64,000 nt of DNA, taken from contig CM061069.1 of the NCBI GenBank assembly GCA_030762895.1, positions 105,603,923 through 105,667,922 of the forward strand. The letters run 5' to 3'. Every line of letters starts with the position of its first letter. The first letter of the stretch is position 1. The stretch comes from Sophora flavescens. Its lineage: Eukaryota > Streptophyta > Magnoliopsida > Fabales > Fabaceae. The position numbers and the translations under genes are program-made. Below, in pieces: positions 44,301 through 59,300 of this stretch. The notes beneath the pieces were generated by a model. It did not search any database. It worked only from the letters and a program-made list of their open reading frames with translations, and had not been told where the DNA came from.

Positions 44301-47300
44301 CATTGGGATTGGGGCATTGGGATTCACCACCTGCCTGCAGGTAGTTGGTTCGATCCCCGAGCTTGCCGTAAGTTGTTTATGGATGTGGCAAGTCTGTCCA
44401 ATCTGTGGTCCTCAAATCTTGAATGCTAGCATCTGTTCGCTGCCGAGACTGTCCCAACTTGATGCTGAAACTGGAGATTTTGTGCAGCCATTTGCTTGAC
44501 CAAGTCTTCTAATGAGGGTCCGAAGGTGCGAAAGTGGTCACTTGAGGAGGATTCGGTGGTGGTGCCACCGGTTGTTGTTGGGATGAGTTCCCATACTGCG
44601 CAGATTAGGGTGATTCCTCCAGTTGGGATGGTACCTATTTGTGGAGAGGTCGGGAGTGCCGTCACGGTTCGATTATTGCCTTGATTGTAGAGATTAGCCG
44701 CATAAGCTTGAGGCATATCGCTGACCGACCCATCCTTCGGAATAGGGCACGTGTCGGCCGATGCTCAGGAGAACTACACATGCCACACAACCTTGCCGGC
44801 TGAACCTTATCCATTGCCGTTGCTTCACCAAACAAGTGAGCTCATCAATTCTGGTTTCGAGTGCCTTGTTGGAAGATGAACCTTGGATCTCATTTACACC
44901 CCTTGTCTCGGCTGAGAGTTGCTCCTGGTTGTGGAACTGGGGGAGTTTAATGACATATTCTCAATCAATTGCTTGGCAGCGAATGGAGTTTTATCAACGA
45001 GCGCTCCTCCACTAGCGGCATCCAAAATATTTCTGTCCATTGGGAGCAATCCCTCATAAAAATACTTGAATAAGGAGCCGCTCGTAAATCTGGTGTTGAG
45101 GGCAGCTAGATACCAACTTCTTGAACCTCTCCCAAGACTCACCAATGACTCATTGCTTTGCCCGATGCCACATATCTCCTTTCTCGATGGAAGCTACGGA
45201 GGCGAGGAAGTATCTTTCCAGGAAAACCTTCTTCGATCATTCCAAGTTGTAACAGAATTTGGCTCCAAATAATATAGCCAATCCTTTGCAGCGCCTTCAA
45301 GGGAGAATGGGAAGGCTCGCAATTTGATATGGTCTTGATAATGCCTTCCGACCTCAAGGGTGTAGAGCAGACCACCCGGAATTCCTTCAAATGCTTATGT
45401 GGATCCTCACCGCAAGACCACTAAATCTTGGCAACAAGTGTATTAAACCAGATTTAATTTCAAAAGGAGCAACCACACCAAAGATACTCAATACACAACC
45501 CATTGTAGTTAACATCGGGGGCAGCAAGCTGCCTCAATGTCCTTTGGTCACCCATGTTATCAAAAACAGGTTCGAATCGAATTACCACTAGTGCTTGCCC
45601 GAATTGCCCTACGGCGTGTGTGCAGTGTTCTTTCAATTTCAGGATCAAAATCACACAAGTCAGGACAAGTAGACCTAGTGGCCAGTCTAATTCAAAACAA
45701 AAACGAAAAAGAAAGCGAGAACAACAAACAAGAGTCCCCTAGCAACGGCGCTAATTTGACGCTACTGTCGCCGCGCACGCCACAAAAGATGAGCGGTTAG
45801 TAAAAATATAGTTTAGTGTGTGACAACTCGGGTATCGTATCACAAGGACTCTTGTAGTGCTATTATCGCAGAAAATCAGTTTTCTTGGGGGGGTGTTTGG
45901 TTTGAAATTGATTGGAAAACAGAATGAAAACAGAGCATAAAAACAGAGCAAATTACGTGATTATCAAATAAGACTAAGACGATCAATCTGCTGTTTCATT
46001 TCCCACTATCATCGGTTCATGTAATTCCATGCCCTAAGCGGGAGTCTAATCCTTTTCGATTTGTAGCATCGATTTACAAGCGAAACCGACGCTACGGGAC
46101 ATATATTCCTAATTCCGAATTAAGCAACGGATGAAGCCCTTCGTGAATTAAGCAAACACGAATTGAACGCACGCGAATTAAGCAAACGCGATTAAGTTTA
46201 GGAATATAAAATCATCGAAAATAAATCAACACTAATTCGATACAAACTGAATTAAGCAAACAGAGAATAACGAATAGCATTGAAAGAGAGAAGAGAATTA
46301 AATCAGGAATTACAAGACCTCAAGTGTTGGCGGAAGCCGATACAAAGAGATCAACCTAGGGAGATTAGTTCTCCATCAAAAACGCAAAACAACCAGAGAA
46401 ATTCGAAAACAAGGATTAGCAAAAAGATCATTCTGTTCTGCCCTAAACAGCTATTTATAACTTTCAGAAACTGCGCATTCTCGCGAGGCGAATATTAAAA
46501 TGGCGCCAGTTTGGATTTGTAATCTCGCGAGGCGAGTGGAGTTCTCGCGAGGCGAGTCTTCAAAATCTGGGTTGTTACAGCCGTGATGCCTATCACGGCT
46601 AGGCCGTGATGGTCTCTGTCTTCGGGTGCTTATCTGTCATGGCCGTGACCTTCATCACGGCCAGGCCGTGATAGTCTCTGTCTTCCAGGGGTTTCTCTTC
46701 ACGCCCGTGATGGGTGTCACGGGATGACCGTGATGCTTGCTGACTTCAGGCTCGCGAGGCGAGGCAGAGAACATGACTTTTCTGGCACATGCTGGTCTTC
46801 AATCTCGCGAGGCGAGTAACCTCTCGCGGGGCGAGTGCTTCCAGGATTGCAATTTCCATTGTTTCCCTCATTCCTTGGACTCTAAGTCAACCTGAAAACA
46901 TGAAAAAGCCATAAGTGCTTTATTTGACTCGAAAACTGGCTAAATAACCCTAAATCTACTTAAGGGACTCAAAACCTTGCTTGAGGACAATCAAGCCTAA
47001 TTTGGGTGAAAATGAGATATAATTGGCACAAAACCACGGTCATGCTAGTCATAAAACTAGATGAGCCAGAGGCTTATCATGGCTGCTTAGAAATGACATC
47101 ATTTTTAATCAGGTTGGTTTGGATGCTGTGAAGATAATAGAAATGATAAAAGTGAGAGTTTGGTCTTGGTGTAAGGCATCAGTAAAATGGAACAGTTTAT
47201 CTTTCACAGACTGGTGCCTTAATCCGATGTATTGTTTAAAGATTTTAACTTAGAAGATGGTGTGGGCTACAGCCTGCTCGAAGTGGAGGGTACTTGGAAT

Positions 47301-50300
47301 TTGCAAATGCTGGTACTGTTCGACTGAAGGAAAGAAATTTCAGTTCTTTGCCAGGGTGATTGAATAAATTTCTAGAACTTAAGGCTGAGGTTGGTCGTTG
47401 ATGAAATTTGGGTGCTGGTCTGAAAACAGGGGTTCCTCTTTAGCTGGTCTGCCATAATTTTGCTGCAGCTCTCATGCTGGTGTAGTGGCTGTTTAGTTTT
47501 TCAGTTTTGGTGGAGGGCAGGCTGGTCTTGTTTGGTTTCAGGCTGTGTTAGTAATTCTGTTTTTGTTTTTGTTTATGTTAGTCTTGTGTAATACGCATAC
47601 TGATGATGCATCATCAAGTATTCTAGTTACACTTGCTCTTTTATTCTTATTGTAAATGGGTTGGGTACACCTTGTACTCGTTTATATAACAATTCTTTGC
47701 TTACCAAAAAAAAAAAATCTTTTAAGAGTTTGTGCATATGTCTCTATAGGATGGAACTAGAAAGAACCCGTTTTCGCATATGTCTCTAGGGGTATAGTCC
47801 ATTATTTTTATTTCTTGTTAGAGTAGTAACTCTCTAAATTATTCTTTTCCATTTCAACAAAAGAACAACTTTAGTTACTTGCTGTGTACTTTTGTGTGAT
47901 GTGTGACCTATATTCTCATATTGAATAGTGACATTTAATATTTGTTGTTAAACAATCACAGGTCTAAAGGAATATATTGAAGCCAATCCAGCTCTCCACC
48001 AACAAGATGCCGCCACTAGTATTCATTCCAAAATCTCCGATGCTTCTATGTCCAGTGCTGAATATCAACAAGCAGAAGTGCAGGATGAGTTTTATGACGC
48101 AATTGCTGTAGAGACATCATCATCAGATGAAGAAAGTGATGAAAACGAGGAACTTGATCAAAAGGTTTCCTTGAATATGCTTATCAACTATAAGAAAGTC
48201 TATAATAAAATGGATGTTATTATGTCTAACAGGTTTAAAAATCAGAAAATGTAGTTTTTATGTTAAGTTCATTAGTCTAATGCGTTATCCAAATTTTCAG
48301 GAGCATAAAGTAAAACTAAAGAATGTTTCATGGGCCATCACAACCTTAGATTTGAAGCGAACTGCAGGTCAACAATTTCCTTTATTTCTTGTTATAACTT
48401 TCTTTAAGTAGCTCTGTTTATTTTGACTATCCAATTCTCAAAGTCTATCAACTGCTTGATTCTAACATAAAAAATAATAGAAAGAGAGAGGAGGAGTCTA
48501 TGTGTTCTCTGAGAAAAACAGCTCTATAAAAAAGCTTATTGATAGCCTACTTTAAAGAATTTGTAAGAAAAAGAATATGCTAGCCTTGTAAACAGTGACA
48601 CCATTTTTGTTTTTCTGATTAACACACAGTTAGCATGTTGGAGATTGAGCAATAAAAACATTAAGAAGCAATATGCACGTTTAAGGATTCGATACATTAA
48701 TGCAATCAAAACTGTCTAGCAGGTTGGAAATTCTCTGAGGACAGAGTAATCAAAAACCAATAAAATCAATAAAACATAATTAAACCATTAAAGGGAATGC
48801 GGGGGGGAAATAAATTATAATAAAGAAATTAAAATCTTTCAAATCCATATTTTTTTTAAAATTAAATATCCAATATCATCCTTTTTATCATGGAACTTCC
48901 TAAACAAATGAAAACTTCTAGAAGAGCTAAACTCTATGGGACTATAATGGAAGCATAACTAGTGGAGTGATACATTTTCATTGTTAGAGTGAGAGGAGAT
49001 GGACCCCAAAATTGACAAAGGTAAATTACATCACCTAAGTTCATCAGGGTTGGATTCCTATCTTATTAATGGGATAGTTATAAGTACCTCTACAATCACT
49101 GGTTAAAAATTATATAAATAGAAAGGGTGATTGCCAATAAACTAAATCTTTTACAAGAAATACCAACAATTTATTCTAAATGTCTTATCCTTTTTGTTTG
49201 GTGCTTGAATTATTTCATTCACTTCCTTATGGGTATGGGCTTTTACGGCTCTTCAGATCTTCCTTTATCTAATATGGGATAATGAGAGATTGAGGGTATA
49301 AGTGTTCAAAAAATAAGATGGGTCTAATTATAATTAAATAATAAAATTATGTAGATGTATAACTTAATTATTCATGTAGTGGATCCTACCTAATAGAAAA
49401 AGACTTGAATGTTGGTGGTAATTTTTTTTTTTTTTTGAAGCGGAATGTTGGTGGTAATAAAGTTATGCAGATGTGAAGTGATATATTTATTTAACATTAT
49501 TCATTTACTCTTTGGCTTGGTTTCTTTTCTTTCCTTTCCTGTTTTTTACTTTTTGTTTTTTGCTTACCTAGGATTCCTGATCCTCCTGGATTTTATCTAA
49601 TTTATTTAAGGGCTCTTTCAAGTTTCTCACATGACTTATGCCTCAGTTTATCCGAATTATTATATAGTTTGTAGTTATACCTAGTCTATATCTCTGTCTC
49701 TAACCTAGAGGTGTAAAAGAGAAAATGAAATGGTAAAAATAAAAGATAATGCTTCTTGCACAGTTGCACATCACTTGCTACTTCACATTCTCTCATTTAA
49801 CGTGTGTAAATGGTGTGTGATGAATGATTATGAGTAGTACTACCAAAATAACGAATAGATTATTTTATCTTTTAATTAACAAGTTAAAGATTTCCTTCAA
49901 AGTTTCAATCTAAAATACTTGGTCACTCTGCATGCAGTAGCTCCAGATCTAATTAGCAAAGAGTTAGATCCTCATGTAACTCCTATCACATTTGATGCAA
50001 GTGACTCGCATGGTTCTTTGCGCAAAGGAGAGCATGACAGTGACACAAACTGTTGGACTTCTCCTAGTGGGAAAGGATTCATGATTAGAGGAAAGAACTA
50101 TCTGAAAGATAATTCTAAGGTGAGTTGACCATTTAAGTCCATTCATTATCAGTAGGGGGGATTTGCCTTTCTGGAAAAAAAAGATTTGAAGTTCTATTGC
50201 ATATTCTAATCACTCAGTGTTTCTAATTGTTTGTCAATGTCATATTGTTACAAATAGGATGTGGATAAACATGTTAATTAATCGCATGTTCAAATTTATT

Positions 50301-53300
50301 TATTTTTTGAAATAAGCTAAATAGAGTTTATTTTCATAAGCTTATTGAAATAAGCTAAAAAGAACTTGTAGAAAGTTCATAAACTATTTTCATAAGCTAT
50401 TTTTATAAGTTTATTTTCATAAATTCTTTATAAACTCTTCCAGCCAACTCCTTTACGTTTATATAATGTATATATTCTTTTGTTTCAGCCTGATATGTTA
50501 TATATGGACAAGATATTTCTCATGCAGGTAGTCGGAGGAGATCCTCTTCTCAAGCTCATAGCAGTTGATTGGTTAAAAGTCAATAAATATGTAGATAGAA
50601 TTGCACTGCATCCTCGAAGTCTGGTTCAGGTAAACATGATATTATAAGATTGTATATCTTTAATATTTACATTGATTATTATAAAATAGAATATTGGATA
50701 AAATATGCTGGATTTGATTTTGGTTTAGAAATGTTGATTTATTAATCTTTTCTCTAAACCATCAATTCTTTTAAGTTTCTCAAGTTCTTCTCCAGCACAA
50801 ATCTGACCTTTTTAGAAATCAAGTACCAGATCAATGTCTCTTATTCCAATGGAGCCTTAATATCTCACCGTTCAGTTGTCATAGTATTATATATTATTTT
50901 TTTAACAATGAGCTCAATAGCTTAGTTTGGTATACTTTCTCGTTTTTCCAATTATATACAATGCCATATGTATGGTTGTGCCTAGACTCTTCCATGTCTT
51001 CTGCTACGCCTACATTTCATTCTAAGCTATGGTTGCATATGTATGTTCTAGATCATCTGTTGTTCTCAAAGTCATATCTCTAATGCAAAATTTTAAAGCA
51101 TTGTTCTAGTTTTTAAAGATTTTAATACTATGCTTGCTTTAGGCTTAAAATTCTTGGTTGAAATTATGTATGTATTATATTAAAAATCATTACACAGTTT
51201 AATTCTTCCCTTCTGAATTTCAGACAGAAACTGGGAAAAGGCTTCCATTTATCCTTGTAATTAACCTCCAGGTATGTGTATGACATTTGCTATTTTACTA
51301 CAAAGTGAAGTTTAATAAACATGTTAGTTTTACAAAAATCATTCTTGGGTGGATTATCAAGTGGCTCTTTAAAATGGAATCAAAATATAGTTACAGGATT
51401 CTCTCATTAACCCTGCGAACCGTGTACCAATTCTCACGTATTGTATGGTTATTCTCAGTATAAGGTAATTGTTTTCACTTTTCTAACTCAGTCAGCTTTC
51501 ACATCAGGGACCATGTTGCCGTCTTTTTTATTTTTAATAATAGGAGATTTCAGAAATAGAAAATAAAAAGTACAAGAAAAGATAAGAAATACAACTAAGG
51601 CAATCAAGAAGGATAAATTTCTGTTGGACCCTGGCTTTACAACTTAAGACTTTAGGCCAAGTGCTTCTTCATTATACTACATACTCCTTTAGATTTGATT
51701 CCATGGACGCATATTGCTATTGTTGTAACTTGTAAGCCTCAGACCTNNNNNNNNNNNNNNNNNNNNNNNNNNNNNNNNNNNNNNNNNNNNNNNNNNNNNN
51801 NNNNNNNNNNNNNNNNNNNNNNNNNNNNNNNNNNNNNNNNNNNNNNNNNNNNNNNNNNNNNNNNNNNNNNNNNNNNNNNNNNNNNNNNNNNNNNNNNNNN
51901 NNNNNNNNNNNNNNNNNNNNNNNNNNNNNNNNNNNNNNNNNNNNNNNNNNNNNNNNNNNNNNNNNNNNNNNNNNNNNNNNNNNNNNNNNNNNNNNNNNNN
52001 NNNNNNNNNNNNNNNNNNNNNNNNNNNNNNNNNNNNNNNNNNNNNNNNNNNNNNNNNNNNNNNNNNNNNNNNNNNNNNNNNNNNNNNNNNNNNNNNNNNN
52101 NNNNNNNNNNNNNNNNNNNNNNNNNNNNNNNNNNNNNNNNNNNNNNNNNNNNNNNNNNNNNNNNNNNNNNNNNNNNNNNNNNNNNNNNNNNNNNNNNNNN
52201 NNNNNNNNNNNNNNNNNNNNNNNNNNNNNNNNNNNNNNNNNNNNNNAGCAAGGGAAAACCAAAGTCATGGATCATTGACTCGAGAGCCTCAAATCACATG
52301 ACTGGAGACTTAACTGTATTTAACAGCTATTTTCCATGCCCAAATAATTACACTATTCGAATAGCTGGTGGTACTCTTTCTAAGGTCATGGTTAAATGTT
52401 CAGTTATTATCTCACAAAATATTACCCTGAATTCAGTCCTTTACGTGCCTAAACTTGACTGTAATTTGCTATCCATTAGCAAACTGACAAGAGATTTGAA
52501 GTGTGTCACTAAATTCTTCCCTAACCTATGTGATTTTAAGATTTTGGAGACGGGGAAGACGATTAGCAATGTTGAAGAGTGTGCTGGACTCTACCTCCTC
52601 CAAAGTAAATAGTCAGAAATGGAACCCAAGGCTAACTCTTGCGCAGCAGTTCCTCCAATCGGTGAAAAGTCTGTAATGTTGTGGCACTATCGGCTAGGCC
52701 ACCCAAATTTTATGTACTTGAAAAAAATGTTTCCTACATTATTCAATAAAAATCAGAATTTGTTTCAATGTGAAGTTTGTCAATTGTCCAAACATACCCG
52801 CAGTTCCTACCCGCCTCAACCCTATAAACCCTTTCAACCTCTCTCCCTCGTTCACAGCGATGTATGGGGACCATCAAGGGTCAGCAATGTCACTGGGTCA
52901 AGATGGTTTGCCACCTTCATTGACGATCACACACTGGTCACTTGGGTTTTCTTAATGAAGGAAAAATCAGAAGTTAGAAGAATATTACTGTTTCATACTA
53001 TGGTGCAAACACAATTTCAAATCATAATTAAGGTGCTTAGTAATGACAATGGCCGAGAGTACTATCACTCTGCACTAAATTTCTACCTTCAGAAACATGG
53101 AATCATACACCAGAGCTCATGTGTAGATACCCCTCAGCAGAACGGGGTCGCCGAGAGAAAGAATAAACATCTCCTAGAAGTGACCAGATATCTCATATTA
53201 ACTACAAACGTACCCAACCGATTTTGGGGAGAAGTTGTCCTCTCTGCAACCTACCTCATAAACATAATGCCATCTCGAATCCTCAACTTTAACACCCCTC

Positions 53301-56300
53301 ACTCCACTCTCCAAACCTCTTACCCAACCAGTCGTATCCTTACATCCATTCCTTTGAAAATACTCGGATGTTCAGCATTTGCCCACAACCTAATGTTGGG
53401 AATTTGTGCATCAAACAAGCACAACGGAATAATTCCCACCATGAATCCTTGAAAATGGTCGTGGTTCATGTTTCAAAAATTTACCTCTTGTGGTGCAGAT
53501 CTTTGATTTGAGTCGCTGCAAATCAGGAGCACTGCACGAACCAACAATGCCTCTATATAGTCCACACGAACAGATAAACACGTCTCACATGTTAATCGGA
53601 GTGTGCATCTAAGCACCGCTAGGTGCGAGAAGAGACACGGCGGTGTTTTTGCTTTCACGCAAACAGGATATTGAGTGCGGCCAGAGAATGTGTTGTGCGG
53701 CCAAGCACTCTGTCTCTACCTTATATAGGTAGCGCCCCACTTCACCAAAAAAGGTTTAACTTGACCCTCTTGGGCTCATCTGTTATGAGCATGACCCAAT
53801 AGAAATTCGGGTCTAACCCAATTTCTTTTAGTTCCGATTAATTTGCTCTAAGTGTGTGACCCTATAAGTTCCCATAAAGCCGGTAATAACATTAAATCAT
53901 ATTTAATATTATAAACAATGAGCGGTGTCTAGCAACACATCATTGCCACCCAAGTAATAAGAAAGTCGATGATTTGACGTAACCTTTCCGTGACCAATGT
54001 TCATGTGTATTATTATCCCTTTGTCCTTATATCTATATTGAACACAAGGCATAGAATGTGTCACCCTTGTATAGTTCAACATTACGTTCCTTGATACCCG
54101 AGTAGACTTAATATTAAATAATGTCAATATCTCATGTTGACTCATTTCAGCACGGCCATGCATTTCACAGTCTTACTCTATCAAGGGCCCCACAGATATT
54201 ACTCATGTTATGTAGGAGGGACAAATCCCATCTACATCACTCACATCCCTCTGCATGAATCGCGGTGTACCCAATGACCGACTTTATAGTCATCCTGTTA
54301 CAGATAACGTTTGACAATATTAAAGCACATAACTCCTCATGTAGGGATCATAGTGATTTCAGGTCAAAGAATTGCATACACCATTGTCACTGTGAGAACT
54401 ACTTATGACACTTACACAACGTTCCGTGTAGTGTTCTCACAGCATGTCAATCCAGTGCATCATTACTCTAATGTGTACCTATGTGTGTGACTTGATATAT
54501 CATATCCATGACCCATGAGAAATGGTCATCAGTCCGCACACATAATAGTCTCGATGTATTATTATTGTCCTTATTAATAATAATACTTGACTATGGATAT
54601 TTAATAATAAAGTTCTCTTGATTAATAGCGTCTCACTATCAAGTCACATACTTGATATTCTATTAAATTAGAACTTCCTATTCTAAGGACTTTATTACGT
54701 TTAAACAAACAACATAATAAATTGAAATGCCTCATATAATTATTGCAAGATACAAATGTAAGTCCAAAGGAAAATCATTGGCCTCTAGGGCTTACACCAA
54801 CACCTATACCCTCATCACAACAAACTTGACCCAAAATCCATCAAATGTATCTTCCTCGGCTACTCTCCTAACCATAGAGGGTACAGATGCTATTCACCCC
54901 AAAGTAGAAAATTTTACCACACCATGGATGTCACCTTTTTTGAGAATCAGCCTAATTACTCCAAAGTTGGCATTCAGGGGGAGCAGACTTATCCAACTGA
55001 AGTGGTAGAATCCCAACTTTTGGGATTTGAGCTAACTGAATCTGCCCCAAATGCAGAGCCAGCTGAGACTGCACCTGAACCAGAGGAAGCTGCAGCAGAA
55101 AAAGAAACATAAACTGAACAGGAAAATGTTGTAGAAACTGCACCGGAAATTAATGAAATTGCACCAGCTGAAGCAAGAGAGAAGACTTCATCTCAGCAAA
55201 ATCAAGGCCCTGCTGCACAAGGAGATAACTAGACAATGTACTTGAGAAAGAGAAGGAAGGGAGTAGAGTCAGGCACAGCTCCAAGGCAAAGCCATGAATC
55301 CAACCAGGCTCCAGAAAATGAGGTTTCCCCAAGTAATATTGTTCCTAACTCTGAACCTGGTGATGAAATTAATTAACATTCATATTGCCCTAAGGAAAGG
55401 GGTTATTTCTTGCACTCAACACCCATTGAGAAGTATGTGTCCTATGGAAAATTATCACAGGGGTACAGGACTTTTGTAGAAGCTCTTGACAGCACACATA
55501 TCACAAGGAATGTTCAAGAGGCACTCCAACAACCTAAATGGACAGTAGCTGTAACAGAAGAAGTCCAAGCCTTGGTTAAAAATGGCACGTGGGAGATTAC
55601 CACTCTACCGGAAAGGAAGAAACCGGTTGGATGCAAGTGGATATTCTCCATCAAATACAATGTCGATGGTAGTATAAACCGGTACAAAGCCCGACTGCTG
55701 GCAAATGGGTTTACCTAATCATATGGAGTGGACTACGAAGAGACTTTTGCATCGGTGGTCAAACTCAATTCAGTCCGAGTCATACTCTCTTTAGCTGCAA
55801 ATTTAGATTGGCCACTCCATCAACTAGACATCAAGAATGCCTTCCTAAATGGTGAGCTAGAAGAGGAAGTCTATATGCAAATTCCCCCAGGACTTGAATC
55901 ATCCAGCACCTCAAGCATGGTGTGCAGGCTCCGAAAATCTCTATATGACCTCAAGCAATCTCTGAGATCATGGTTTGATAGATTGACTCGAGTTGTCAAG
56001 GAAGACGGGTTCAAACAATGCCAATCAGATCACACTACGTTTGTCAAACACTCCGTGAAAGGGAAGGTAGCCTTGTTCATCGTTTATGTTGATGATATTG
56101 TATCACAGGAAACGATTATGATCAAATAAAGCATCTGAAGAGACTCTTGGCCAAAGAATTTGAAGTCAAGGACTTGGGTTAGCTCAAATATTTTCTAGGG
56201 ATGGAAGTTGATTGGACAAAGAACTGTATTTATGTGTCACAAAGGAAATACACACTGGACTTACTTCAAGAAGCTGGCATGCTTGGATGCAAGGCAGCCA

Positions 56301-59300
56301 ATACTCCCATAGAACCGGTAAAAAGAAGTGAAGAGGAAAGTCCACCAGCTGATAAAGATAGATATCAAAGCCTAGTTGGGAAGCTAATCTACCAACTCAC
56401 ACTAGGCCCGACATTGAGTTTGCTGTGAGCATGGCTAGTCGCTATATGTCTAATCCAACTGAGGTCCACGTGAAAACTCTGAACAAAATCCTCCAATACC
56501 TCAAAGGTACACTAGGCAGAGGGCTCTACTTCAAGAAGAACTCAAATAGAGGCATTGAAGTTTATACAAACACGGATTGGGCAGGATGCTCCTCTGACGG
56601 AAAATCAACTACTGGCTACTGCTCATTTGTTTGGGGGAAACGTGGTGACTTGGAGAAGCAAGAAGCAGTCTGTGGTGGCAAGGAGTAGTGCAGAAGCTAA
56701 ATTCAGAGGTATGGCTCGAGGTATTTGTGAAGGAATCTGGCTTAAGAGGATGCTGGATGATCAAAATTCCTATCAATTACACTATGAGGATATTATGTGA
56801 CAACAAGGCTGCTATAAGCATTGCAAAGAACCCAATTCATCATGATAGAACAAAGCATGTGGAGATTCACCGACACTTCATTAAAGAGAAAATTAATCAT
56901 GATATTATAAGTGTTGACCATGTTCCATCATGTAGGCAAACAACACATATCCTAACAAAGGCTCTTCCAAGGATCACGTACGAAAACATAGGATCCAATC
57001 TGGGTATGATAGACATCTACCACCCAGATTGAGTGGGAGTGTTAACTATAATCAATGTAATTGGACGGTGGAATTATGTGAACAGTGAAGTTGGACGGTG
57101 GAAGCATGTGGACGGTGAGGTCCTATCCATTGTATGTATGTGGACGGAGAAGTTTTATTCATTGTATTCTCTTTTTCATTGTATCTTTTCTCCTAGGACT
57201 TAGCATAGGCTTTTAATGTTCTAGGAACCAAGTACATACTCAAGTGTATTTATAAGAGATAGAAAACAAAGATAAAAGATTGGAAAATCTGAATGTTTCT
57301 AAGAGGGAAGGTGGTGAACTGATATGATATATCAAACATTACTCTCCTACAGAATAAGAATTTTAATAGAATCTTTTTCATCTAAGTTTCTTAAATTAGT
57401 AGAGATATAACTCATCCCTCTCTAGCCAAAAAATAAATAATCAAATTAAAACAAATTTGGAATTTGTTACTTTCTATGTCCATGCTTCCTCTGTCTTAAA
57501 TTATTTCAAATTGAGAATTATAAAGTAAATGGCACGTGCAATAGGATTGCCACAATATAGTAATTTTTTTTGGGTACATACAATATAGTCTATTTGAACA
57601 ACTATTTCAAATAACCAATATAACTTTGTTATTTATAAAGCAAGGTACTACTTTACTTTAAAAATAACAAAGTTAAAATTATTCAAAATAATTGCTCAAA
57701 CTTCTTCACAACTTTGTTATTTATAAAGCAAAGTAAAAAAACTTTATGAATAATAAAGTTGCTCAAAAATGTTATTTCAAGTGACACTGCACTTTTTTGA
57801 TTCCTTTACATCTCACTTGCCATATTTGCAGGCAAAAGAAGAGGAAGAGTTGCCAGAGTACATTCTTGGAACTGTCCGATTAAACCGCTTAAAACTTGAA
57901 TCTGCTGTACTATTGGAGGATTAATTAGTTCTATCAGAAGTATTAAATAATCGGGTTGCCGAAGGCAGGGCTAGTGACCGAAGTGAAGTCGTAACAAGGT
58001 AGTCGTACTAGAAGGTGAGGCTACCACTCTAACCCTCGAGGCCGCTATTCCCCTTTTGGGGAATAGGATAGCCTCTACCTATTTAACTCTAACTCCTTCC
58101 TCTATGCAATAGGGCCATTGAACCCCTATCTTATAGGGACATTTCTATATTCTATTATTTGGCTTAAATGTTTTCAAATACACTTAGGACTCATTAGAAA
58201 TGATATAATGAATTTTCCGCATATGCATATACAACTTTTTTTTCTTTTCTCCCCTGGCTTTCCTAGTTATCCAAGTTTTGTTCCCTTGAAAAATGTACTA
58301 ATTACTTGTTTTGATTCTGTTATGCTTTTTTTTTTCTTTGATCTTGGTGGATTTCCTATATTCTTTAGGTGAGAGAGTTATTACTCACTGTCCCCCCCCC
58401 CCCCCCACAAAGTGCTTCCGGTAAACTCAAATGTCGATATTGTATAAACATTGAATGCTTGTTGGGATTTCAAATTATTCATCTACATTTAGTTATTAAT
58501 CAATCATAAATTTAATTTTAGCTAAAATTCACTTTTAGTCCCTCAAATTTAGTTCCTCCATTTTTTTGGACAAATTTAGTCCTCCAAATTTTTTTAATCT
58601 TACAACAGTCGTCTTCCCATCCAAAATCTAACGGAACTATGTTATGTGGCAAACGGGTGCCAGCAAGGCAGCCAAGTGTCAATGTCACATGGCACCTAAA
58701 AATCAAATAATAAATTATTATTTAATAATGAATTTTATTTTTCTCGGAAATAAAATCCCATCGTCTTAGTCTTCTTCCACATGGCACTCTACATAAGTAT
58801 ATATAGATGCTCATCTAATAAAACATTGGCTTAATTGCACTTTTGATCCCCCAAGTATCACAATTGTGCGATTTTGGTCCCTTAGGTTTCAATTGCGACA
58901 ATTGAGTCCCTCAAGTATCGCGATTGTGCAATTTTAGTCCCTCAGGTTCCAATTGCGCCAATTGAGTCCCTCAAATATTACGATTGTGCAATTTTGGTCC
59001 CCCTGATATCACGATTATGTAATTTAAAATGTTAGTGGCACACGTGAGATTGATTTGGCACTTAGTAAGGTCGGCTTGGCAACTTACATGGCATTCCTAT
59101 ATAACATCGTTGACACCTCACATACTTTAATTGACACATAGGAATGTCACGTAAGCTATCAAACTGGTCTCACTAAGTACCAAATCAGTCTCACGTGTGC
59201 CACATAGGCTAATAACATTTAAAACTTCATAATTGTGATATCTGGGGGCCAAAATTGCACAATCGTAATACCTGAGGGGCGGAATTGGAATCCGAGGGAC